Of a stretch of DNA of 6,035 nt, positions 1-4,997 are shown piece after piece. The DNA is taken from positions 1 to 6,035 of the forward strand of contig JAFRBA010000161.1 of NCBI GenBank assembly GCA_017405115.1, read 5' to 3'. The translations under genes were made by a program, and so were the position numbers. Position 1 is the first letter of the stretch, and each line of letters starts with the position of its first letter. The notes below the pieces were generated by a model. That model worked only from the letters and a program-made list of their open reading frames with translations. It did no database searches and was not told where the DNA came from. The DNA comes from Kiritimatiellia bacterium (lineage in GTDB: Bacteria > Verrucomicrobiota > Kiritimatiellia > RFP12 > UBA1067).

Positions 1-1
1 A

Positions 2-1006
2 CACGTCCGATTCGAGATCGCGGGCGAAAACAAGCTGGAGCGCGTCTCCGGGCACCTCCTTCCCGTCGAGCAGGAGGTCTTGCCCGGCAAGAAGCTCGAC
101 TTCACCATCGTCTACAAGGGCCAGTTGCCAAGCACAAACGCGAACGATATCGTGGTGACTACGACGTTCACGGGAAACGCGGAGGGAGCAACGCCAGTGT
201 CGTCTCAGGCGAAACTGACGAGCGTGAAGGTGGAGCTAACCACCAAATATTCTGCGCCGCAAAATACTGACAATCATAGGCATACCTATGGAATAGCAGA
301 AGAAATCCAGTACATTAGTTATCCTTCTTCTTTTGGTGTGACATGGTCATTTCCATCAGATTTCATAAGCCGAGGTGGCAACATGATTATGTGTCCATGG
401 TCATTGCAAAACGGATCTAATGGGTCGTGTGCGTTGACGATTAGTACCGCAGGGGAGACGTATGAAACGGCGTTAAGTGTTGTAACGCCTGTCATAGCGG
501 TCTCGAATGTCAGGGTAAATGTTTACTCAACAGATGTCTCGCCTGTCTTTGGAGAAGCGGGACATTTGTTGTTGTATCAAGATTTGTATGCAACACCATT
601 TTATGTTTCGTTCAAGGATGTTCAATTCCGCGAAATTCCCGACGAAAGTCAGTCATGCCCCCATCAAGGCTATTATGACGACAGGACAAAAGGGGGGAAC
701 TGGTCGCACACGGAGTCTGACGGCGCAGGGACATGGTACACAACGTTGAGCTCGGGGTATGTGATGTCTGACAAAGCGGGGCGCAGAACATCATATAGTA
801 CGCCGTGGATTGCTGGTTCCAAGAAATGGGCGATACCTATGGCATGGGGTGAAGGTGGCGTTGTGGAAATACCGTTCGTTCCCAATCCAACAACTCAGGA
901 ATTCTTTTTGCAGTCAAATGGCACATTTAAAATTCGCAAATTTGGCCACGAGGCTGAACGAAACATTTATGGCCTTGTTTGGAAAGACGGAGACTTACAA
1001 TGGTAA
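2..1006 (+). CDS. C-terminal part of a large beta-rich surface or exported protein, 5' partial, function unknown
   Basis: The frame is open from base 2 with no stop and no convincing start with a ribosome binding site, so the gene begins outside the window; 334 residues are visible, ending at TAA 1004-1006. A TTG at 80 could be called as a start, but the frame continues upstream with the same codon style, so I do not use it. The visible part is rich in Thr, Ser, Val, Gly and aromatic residues, with alternating hydrophobic stretches typical of Ig-like beta domains, and has no membrane segment. Landmarks counted from base 80: an LTSVKVELT strand (46-54), an HRHTYG motif (66-71), an STAGETYETALSV strand pair (122-134), a GYYDD/NWSHT/AGTWY block (197-220), a KKWAIPMAW strand (248-256) and a FKIRKFGHEAERN tail (283-295). 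The layout recalls large uncharacterised extracellular proteins of Verrucomicrobiota and Lentisphaerota; that is from memory, unchecked. GC falls from about 60% to about 40% near base 240. The stop overlaps the next gene's start. The coding call is firm; the cellular role is not known. Confidence 0.8.
   Translation, partial: HVRFEIAGENKLERVSGHLLPVEQEVLPGKKLDFTIVYKGQLPSTNANDIVVTTTFTGNAEGATPVSSQAKLTSVKVELTTKYSAPQNTDNHRHTYGIAEEIQYISYPSSFGVTWSFPSDFISRGGNMIMCPWSLQNGSNGSCALTISTAGETYETALSVVTPVIAVSNVRVNVYSTDVSPVFGEAGHLLLYQDLYATPFYVSFKDVQFREIPDESQSCPHQGYYDDRTKGGNWSHTESDGAGTWYTTLSSGYVMSDKAGRRTSYSTPWIAGSKKWAIPMAWGEGGVVEIPFVPNPTTQEFFLQSNGTFKIRKFGHEAERNIYGLVWKDGDLQW
989..992 (+). promoter_or_regulatory. 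Ribosome binding site that decides the start of the 214-aa anchored protein
   Basis: GGAG lies 7 bases before the ATG at 1000. The longer option, a TTG at 979, has no comparable site in front of it and would add seven polar and charged residues before the hydrophobic anchor. The site lies inside the upstream reading frame, consistent with coupled translation across the ATGGTAA overlap. Confidence 0.55.
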
Positions 1007-1644
1007 AAAATGCACGGAGACTGGCCTTGGCGGGGGCTTTTCTACTTGTGGCGATGGTTGTTTTGCGATGGACGCATGGCGATCGCATTTATGAGGCGAA
1101 ATGCGTGTATGCGTATTGGGAGTCTGATGTAACGACGAATTTGGCTGGTGAAGTAATTCAACCCAAGACAGAATTGCGCATGGGCTCCTATGTCGATTAT
1201 CTGCGAGTTGCTGCAGAAAGCATGACGGATTTCTTGGCTCGAAGGACTGCTGACAAGCCTCTGTTCCAGGACTATCTGCTGTCGTGTACAAATTCACCAT
1301 ACGACGTTGTGGCTGTCAGCAATGCATTTGACAGCGTGCAGTTCAAGGTTGATGGCCGTCCAGCGGCCGTGGTTGAATTGTCCGTAAAAGCCGAATCGAA
1401 AGTTCTTGCGATAGACGTTGTGAAGTTTACACTGCAGCGCTATCTTGAGTTCGTTGAGGAGGGGGATAGGAATAGAGAGGAGAAAGCGCTTGCCATGTTG
1501 AGAAATGCCATTGCGGATAAGCAGCGGAGAGGAGAGGATGCATCGGAGCTTGCCGACCGACTTGAGAAGGCCAAGGTTGCCCTTCGGAAACAGCACCAGC
1601 GAATCACAGTTGTAAAGCCGCCATATGGAGTGCAAAAGAAATGA
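1000..1644 (+). CDS. Single-pass membrane-anchored protein with C-terminal helical stalk, possibly related to chain-length determinant proteins
   Basis: The protein has 214 residues from the ATG at 1000, which overlaps the upstream stop. A positively charged N-terminus (KNARR) is followed by one hydrophobic segment at about residues 8-22 with no clear cleavage site, so I read it as an inner-membrane signal anchor with the rest outside the cytoplasm. After it comes a mixed alpha/beta stretch (YEAKCVYAYWESD, 31-43), then a strand-like VVELSVKAES (124-133) and a long charged helix at about 135-202 rich in Glu, Lys and Arg. The tail ends ITVVKPPYGVQKK (202-214). An anchor, a beta region, a long helix and a proline-containing end recall the periplasmic part of Wzz-type polysaccharide co-polymerases. 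The usual second membrane segment is missing and the protein is short, so this is only a structural analogy. The stop overlaps the next start as ATGA, so the three genes are probably co-translated. The coding call is good; the function is unknown. Confidence 0.75.
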   Translation: MVKNARRLALAGAFLLVAMVVLRWTHGDRIYEAKCVYAYWESDVTTNLAGEVIQPKTELRMGSYVDYLRVAAESMTDFLARRTADKPLFQDYLLSCTNSPYDVVAVSNAFDSVQFKVDGRPAAVVELSVKAESKVLAIDVVKFTLQRYLEFVEEGDRNREEKALAMLRNAIADKQRRGEDASELADRLEKAKVALRKQHQRITVVKPPYGVQKK

Positions 1645-2402
1645 GACGCGTTGTCAATCTAATTCGCGCATTGGCGCTGGGTGTTGTGCTGTTTGCCGGA
1701 TGTGGCAGGGATAGGCACGAGAACGCCTTGCCGCCGAATGCTTCAAGCAATTGCCTAGAGTTGGCGGAATACGTGCAGAGCTTGCCAAGTCTGGTTACAA
1801 ATGGGTGTATGTCAAGTGTCGGTGAGTTCAGCAGAGAAATCATCCAAAAACATAAGATGCTCGCAAATGAGAAGGAGCGAGCTTATATTGCAAATGAACT
1901 CGACGGCATCGCCTGGAGATTCAGCCTTGCCGATTTGGACTTTCAGAAATGGCAGAAAGCTCATACGTGGATAATGGAATTCTTCCAGGTGGCTCGCTAT
2001 CTGCATTGCCATCATGGTGAAGACGTCGAGGTTGCATTGGAATGCTGGTTTAGGGAGCTTGACTTCTTCGACGCCGAACGTGAGCGGTGTGAAGCGGAAT
2101 CGCGGCGATGCGAAGAGGAGGCGCGGAGGTGTTACGAGACGGCACGTAAGTTCGAGTTGGCAGGTGATTTCGAGTCCGGGCGAAAGGCGAGAGCCGCAGG
2201 CGGCAAATACGGACGTGCGCATTGCAATTTCATGCATCAGGCCAGTCTTTGCAGAGGTACATTGAGCGCCACTTGCAATCTTGTGGTCGACTCCGAGAGC
2301 AGCATCCTTGCAAAGTTCTGCAAAGAGAACCCTGGCAGGGCAAGCAAGATGATTGCTCGCGTGTCGAAGCGCCTCGGTCGCAAACCAAAATGGTGTATGT
2401 GA
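1641..2402 (+). CDS. Cysteine-rich putative lipoprotein with heptad-spaced cysteines, function unknown
   Basis: The protein has 253 residues from the ATG at 1641, which overlaps the previous stop by the ATGA arrangement; GGAG at 1627-1630 is a possible ribosome binding site. The N-terminus (MRRVVNLIR, then a hydrophobic run ending VLFAGC) looks like a lipoprotein signal with lipidated Cys21; Phe rather than Leu at -3 makes the lipobox imperfect. The rest is predicted mostly helical and highly charged. There are 13 cysteines (21, 38, 56, 123, 135, 150, 157, 164, 195, 204, 212, 227, 252). Cys150, 157 and 164 are exactly seven residues apart on a strongly charged Glu/Arg helix, so they would line one face. 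The C-terminal end is basic (ARVSKRLGRKPKW). I recognise no family. A periplasmic or outer-membrane site follows if the lipobox works. Coupling to the two upstream genes suggests that the products act together. Confidence 0.75.
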   Translation: MRRVVNLIRALALGVVLFAGCGRDRHENALPPNASSNCLELAEYVQSLPSLVTNGCMSSVGEFSREIIQKHKMLANEKERAYIANELDGIAWRFSLADLDFQKWQKAHTWIMEFFQVARYLHCHHGEDVEVALECWFRELDFFDAERERCEAESRRCEEEARRCYETARKFELAGDFESGRKARAAGGKYGRAHCNFMHQASLCRGTLSATCNLVVDSESSILAKFCKENPGRASKMIARVSKRLGRKPKWCM

Positions 2403-2424
2403 CAAACGCCCCATTAGCCACAAA

Positions 2425-2463
2425 ATGAAGAAATTCGCTTATCTTGCGGTTCTCGCGGCATAG
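2425..2463 (+). pseudogene. Twelve-codon signal-peptide-like fragment (MKKFAYLAVLAA then stop), possible gene remnant or leader peptide
   Basis: ATG at 2425 encodes MKKFAYLAVLAA and stops at TAG 2461-2463. Two lysines followed by a small hydrophobic core look like the start of an exported protein or lipoprotein, and the stop falls where a lipobox cysteine would be expected after LAA. Past the stop the frame stays open for 20 more codons (starting GQCEKYD) to TAA at 2524-2526, overlapping the start of the M20 gene. There is no clear Shine-Dalgarno sequence before it. It may be the broken 5' end of a former lipoprotein gene, a tiny leader peptide, or chance; the chance reading is a real possibility at this length. 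Confidence 0.25.
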
Positions 2464-2480
2464 GGCCAGTGCGAGAAATA

Positions 2481-2489
2481 TGATATAAT
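2481..2489 (+). promoter_or_regulatory. Extended -10 promoter for the M20 hydrolase gene
   Basis: TGATATAAT matches the extended -10 form TGnTATAAT exactly, with a perfect TATAAT at 2484-2489. Seventeen bases upstream (2461-2466, TAGGGC) there is no good -35 box, which fits extended -10 promoters. The expected RNA start is near 2496, leaving a leader of about 23 nt with the Shine-Dalgarno sequence inside it. Confidence 0.6.
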
Positions 2490-2500
2490 AGTGGCAACTT

Positions 2501-2510
2501 GGAGGGAGGG
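2501..2510 (+). promoter_or_regulatory. Strong Shine-Dalgarno sequence of the M20 hydrolase gene
   Basis: GGAGGGAGGG ends 8 bases before the ATG at 2519. It is the strongest ribosome binding site in the window and fixes the start at the first methionine of the signal peptide. Confidence 0.75.
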
Positions 2511-2518
2511 AAAGTCTT

Positions 2519-3670
2519 ATGAATAAAGTTGCGATGGTGCTGTGCGTTGCGATGCTTGGTGTCACGGCCGCTGAGGCCGGCGGCATCGACCGGGCGTTTC
2601 TCAAGGGGCTTCTCGAGATTCCGAGCCAGACGGGCAGCCGTGCCGAGATTCTTCGCGCGACGGACTTCGTCCGCGACTGGCTTGCGGCCCGTGGCGCGCA
2701 CTGCGTGGTCGAGACGAACGAGGTCGGGCTTGTCGGCCTCTACGCCGCGACGACGCCGGGGAAGCGGCACGACTATCTTTTCGTCACGCACCTGGACGTG
2801 GTGCCCGCGCCTGCCGAGATGTTCAAGATGCGCGTCGACGGGGACAAGTTCTTCGCGCGCGGCGCGTGCGACACCAAGGGCAACGCGGTGATGATGGCGC
2901 AGGTGGTGGCGAACCTCGTTGGCAGGGCGTCGGTCGCGGTGTTCTTCGCGACAGACGAGGAATCAGGCGGCGGCGGGACGGGAACCGCGCAGATGATGAT
3001 AAACCGCGGCTACCTGTCCGGGAAGCTGGTGATGGTCGGCGACACGGCGGGCGAGGAGCCCGGGCAGTTGTTCGTCGCCGAAAAGGGCCACGCCCACATA
3101 GACCTGGTCGCTCGCGGCAAGGGCGGGCACTCGTCGCGTCCGTGGGCTCTCGACAACCCGATCCCCAAGCTCTGCGCCGCGTATCTCAAGTTCAAGGAGT
3201 CGTGGGATCCCGATGCCGACCCCAACGAGCACTGGCGCACCGTCCTCTCGCCGACGATCCTCAAGGCAAGCGACGTGGCCAACGTCGTGTCCGACACGGC
3301 GACCATGCACTTCTCGTGCCGCTACACGACCATGTCGGAGTACGATCGCGCGGTCAAGGCGCTCAATGCGGCGGCCGAGCCGTACGGCGTTGAGGTGCGC
3401 GCCCGGCCTGGCCGCAGGCCCGTGGAGAACAAGCCCGGGGACCCGGAGATCGCCTCGCTGCTCAAGGCGATGCAGAAGGGGATACCGGGAGGGGTGCGCG
3501 AGGGCAGGATGAGCGCCGCCACCGACGCCTCGTACTATGCGCAGCTCGACGTTCCCATCGTCATCGTCACTGCAGACGCCGGAGAGCCGCATTCCATTCG
3601 GGAGTGGGGGTCGTTCTCCAGCCTCGACGCCTATGCGGACTTCTTCACCGGGTATCTTTCCAGCCGCTGA
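2519..3670 (+). CDS. Exported M20-family metallohydrolase (peptidase or amidohydrolase)
   Basis: The protein has 383 residues, a normal length for M20 di-zinc hydrolases. The first 20 residues form a signal peptide ending AEA, so the mature enzyme probably starts at Gly21 and acts outside the cytoplasm. Family motifs appear in order: THLDVVP (90-96) with metal ligand His91 and Asp93; ARGACDTKGNA (113-123) with bridging Asp118; TDEESGG (145-151) with general base Glu147 and ligand Glu148; VGDTAGEEP (173-181) with ligand Asp175; ARGKGGHSSRP (198-208) opening the lid or dimerisation domain, where His204 matches the conserved family histidine; and GEPHSIREW (355-363) with ligand His358. All expected metal ligands are therefore present. 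The family includes carboxypeptidases, dipeptidases, acetylornithine deacetylase and succinyl-diaminopimelate desuccinylase. The signal peptide favours a peptidase or N-acyl amino acid hydrolase over a biosynthetic role, but the substrate cannot be read from sequence. The gene has its own promoter and looks monocistronic. Confidence 0.93.
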   Translation: MNKVAMVLCVAMLGVTAAEAGGIDRAFLKGLLEIPSQTGSRAEILRATDFVRDWLAARGAHCVVETNEVGLVGLYAATTPGKRHDYLFVTHLDVVPAPAEMFKMRVDGDKFFARGACDTKGNAVMMAQVVANLVGRASVAVFFATDEESGGGGTGTAQMMINRGYLSGKLVMVGDTAGEEPGQLFVAEKGHAHIDLVARGKGGHSSRPWALDNPIPKLCAAYLKFKESWDPDADPNEHWRTVLSPTILKASDVANVVSDTATMHFSCRYTTMSEYDRAVKALNAAAEPYGVEVRARPGRRPVENKPGDPEIASLLKAMQKGIPGGVREGRMSAATDASYYAQLDVPIVIVTADAGEPHSIREWGSFSSLDAYADFFTGYLSSR

Positions 3671-3714
3671 GATCTGCACCTGGCGAACTGATCGCGCTCA
3701 GCCCCCGCGCCAGG
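3671..3714. terminator. Weak inverted repeat at the junction of two converging genes
   Basis: Only 27 bp (3671-3697) separate the stops of the M20 gene and the convergent regulator gene. CCTGGCG (3679-3685) pairs with CGCCAGG (3708-3714) over a 22-base loop, and the right arm lies within the regulator's last codons. No T-run follows on either strand, so this could slow or end transcription from both sides but is not a classical intrinsic terminator. Confidence 0.25.
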
Positions 3715-4861
3715 CGTTCGGCGTCATTCCGAACGCCTTCGCGAACTGGTGGGCGAAGTACTGCGCAGACGGATATCCGCAGACGGCCGCGATCTCCGCG
3801 GCCGTTTTCTTCGTCTCCTTCAGCAGCCGGCAGGCGCGTTCGCGTCGCTGGAGGATTATCGTCTGCTGGACGCTCATGCCGAGTTCGCGACGGAAGGCTC
3901 TGTTGACGGCAGTGTGGGAATAGCCCAGGTGCCTGATGACGCCCCCTGCCGACACGCCTTTCCCCAGGTTGCGGCGGATGTACACGAGCGCGTCCGACAG
4001 CCACGGCGTCTTCAGGGGATACGATTCGGTCGAGTGCCGCTCGACGACGCCATGCGGGCGGTGCAGCACATTCTCCGGCCTCAGACGTGGGTTGGCGAGT
4101 GCGTCGCTCAGCATCTTCGCGGCGGTCTGCCCGAGTGCGAATGGATTCGTGTCGATGCTCGAAAGCGGCGGATTGGAGAAGGTGCAGAGCACTCGGTCGT
4201 TGTCCACCCCGAGCACCGCTACTTCTCCCGGCACGTCGGTCTTCTCCTCCATGCACGCCTTCATCACCTGGAACGCGCGCATGTCGTTGCAGCAGAACAC
4301 GGCGACTGGCTTCGGCAGCTCGCGGACCCAGCGGCGGAGGGGCGCCAGGTCGGGTGTCCGGTCCATTCGCTCGTTTCTCACGAAGGTGTCCTTGTAGCGC
4401 GGCGAATCCGTTCCGACGTACGTTTCGCACGTCGCGCCTCGGCGTGCGACGATTTCGGCGAACCTGTCGCCGCGCGCGGCGGAGAACCTGAGGCCGGGGA
4501 AACCGCAGTATGCGCAGCGCATGTAGCGATGCTCCGCGAAGCAATCAGCCGCGCAGGCGGCAATCGTCTCGTCGTCCAGGCGTATGAAAGGCAGGGGGCT
4601 CTGGTCTAGCCTGCCGTAGGTGTCGATCACCGGGCGACCCGACTGCGCGAGCGCATCGGCGGTGGCGTTGTCCATGACGCGCACGATGAGACCGTCGAAG
4701 CACCTTATCCGGTCGACGTCCGTAAGGAGCTTCGGCTCCACAGGCTCGAGCCGCCAGTCGTCGTGCTCCAGCGCGGCTTCGGCGATGCCCTCGAGCATGG
4801 CTCGGCCGTGGGCGCGTCCCGTCTCTATCTGTATGGCGATTCTAAGCGTCTTCTGTGGCAT
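3698..4861 (-). CDS. XylR-like transcriptional regulator: LacI-type sugar-binding domain fused to a C-terminal AraC DNA-binding domain
   Basis: The protein has 387 residues with its start at 4861; E. coli XylR has a similar size and layout. Residues about 6-280 form a periplasmic-binding-protein-like sensor domain. It opens LRIAIQIETGRAHGRAMLEG, the usual first strand and helix of this subfamily, and later has AVFCCNDMRAFQVM (187-200) and VAVLGVDNDRVLCTFSNPPLSSID (214-237), typical of LacI-like effector domains. Residues about 288-387 are an AraC domain with two helix-turn-helix units, near VSAGGVIRHLGYSHTAVNRA (303-322) and TAAEIAAVCGYPSAQYFAHQF (353-373), closing FGMTPNAW. There is no N-terminal LacI helix-turn-helix. 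The frame stays open up to 5014, but the extra 51 residues are unlike the family, cross the promoter and enter the divergent gene. The neighbour is a GH88 hydrolase, so the likely effector is a sugar from uronate-containing glycans (inference). Confidence 0.92.
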   Translation of the reverse strand: MPQKTLRIAIQIETGRAHGRAMLEGIAEAALEHDDWRLEPVEPKLLTDVDRIRCFDGLIVRVMDNATADALAQSGRPVIDTYGRLDQSPLPFIRLDDETIAACAADCFAEHRYMRCAYCGFPGLRFSAARGDRFAEIVARRGATCETYVGTDSPRYKDTFVRNERMDRTPDLAPLRRWVRELPKPVAVFCCNDMRAFQVMKACMEEKTDVPGEVAVLGVDNDRVLCTFSNPPLSSIDTNPFALGQTAAKMLSDALANPRLRPENVLHRPHGVVERHSTESYPLKTPWLSDALVYIRRNLGKGVSAGGVIRHLGYSHTAVNRAFRRELGMSVQQTIILQRRERACRLLKETKKTAAEIAAVCGYPSAQYFAHQFAKAFGMTPNAWRGG

Positions 4862-4872
4862 TTCTGACGCGT

Positions 4873-4901
4873 AGTATAACAGGCAGTTGCAAAAATGGCA
4901 A
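4873..4901 (-). promoter_or_regulatory. Promoter of the XylR-like regulator gene
   Basis: Read on the minus strand, TTGCCA (4901-4896, five of six matches to TTGACA) and TATACT (4878-4873) are 17 bp apart, and a TG one base before the -10 gives the extended form TGTTATACT. The -10 ends only 11 bp before the ATG at 4861, so the predicted leader is about 5 nt with no Shine-Dalgarno sequence. The -35 lies inside one copy of the repeated GGCARTYGCA element and the spacer holds another, so self-repression is likely. Confidence 0.7.
4882..4891 (+). promoter_or_regulatory. Candidate operator element, copy 1 (GGCAGTTGCA)
   Basis: This matches nine of ten bases of copy 3 and lies in the spacer between the -35 and -10 of the regulator promoter. 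Its start is 15 bp from copy 2, so it is not in the same phase as the 22-bp pair and could be an auxiliary half-site or chance. Confidence 0.4.
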
Positions 4902-4906
4902 TCGCA
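4888..4906 (+). promoter_or_regulatory. Candidate operator element, copy 2, over the regulator -35 box
   Basis: TGCAAAAATGGCAATCGCA is the left copy of a direct repeat; it matches the right copy at 15 of 19 positions, and 11 of 12 in the core ATGGCAATYGCA (4895-4906). The core covers the regulator's -35 box. The centre-to-centre distance to the right copy is 22 bp, about two helical turns, so one face of DNA would carry both, as expected for an AraC-type dimer on direct repeats. Confidence 0.6.
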
Positions 4907-4909
4907 AAA

Positions 4910-4928
4910 TGCTATTATGGCAATTGCA
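4910..4928 (+). promoter_or_regulatory. Candidate operator element, copy 3, over the GH88 -35 box
   Basis: TGCTATTATGGCAATTGCA is the right copy of the direct repeat and includes the 8-bp palindrome GCAATTGC (4920-4927). It covers most of the GH88 promoter's -35 box (4924-4929). A protein bound here could block that promoter or, as in the E. coli XylR case, touch polymerase and activate it; the sequence alone does not decide. Confidence 0.6.
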
Positions 4929-4952
4929 TTGCACGGGAACATGATGTATAAT
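4924..4952 (+). promoter_or_regulatory. Promoter of the GH88 hydrolase gene
   Basis: A perfect TATAAT (4947-4952) lies 17 bp after TTGCAT (4924-4929), which matches only the TTG of the consensus -35. A poor -35 under an operator copy fits an activator-dependent or regulated promoter. The RNA start would be near 4959, giving a leader of about 39 nt. Partial Shine-Dalgarno AAAGG (4987-4991) lies 6 bases before the ATG. Confidence 0.6.
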
Positions 4953-4997
4953 CCATACGTGTGTGACTGAAAAGACCGTTCAAACGAAAGGCAGAAC

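Larger units (their letters stand above)
2403..2518 (+). other. Intergenic region between the lipoprotein gene and the M20 hydrolase gene
   Basis: These 116 bp hold a short signal-peptide-like reading frame (2425-2463), an extended -10 promoter and a strong Shine-Dalgarno sequence. I see no convincing hairpin plus T-run terminator for the upstream cassette; the best pairing is AATGG (2389-2393) with CCATT (2411-2415), which is too weak to call. The region marks the return from moderate-GC to GC-rich sequence. Confidence 0.6.

Noticed and set aside
979..999. TTG start at 979 for the anchored protein
   Set aside because: It lacks a ribosome binding site at a proper distance and adds a polar segment, while the ATG at 1000 has GGAG 7 bases upstream and overlaps the previous stop in a typical coupling arrangement.
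2389..2415. Possible hairpin terminator after the lipoprotein gene (AATGG with CCATT)
   Set aside because: The stem has five pairs, the loop is 17 bases and no T-run follows.
1812..2423. 203-aa open frame on the minus strand opposite the lipoprotein gene
   Set aside because: It is antisense to a gene with a signal peptide, lipobox-like site and coupled start, shows no recognisable domain, and has no promoter or ribosome binding site that I can see.
2963..4609. Several long open frames antisense or out of frame to the M20 and regulator genes
   Set aside because: They are extremely Arg-, Ala- and Pro-rich, as expected from reading GC-rich genes in the wrong frame, and overlap genes with full sets of family motifs.
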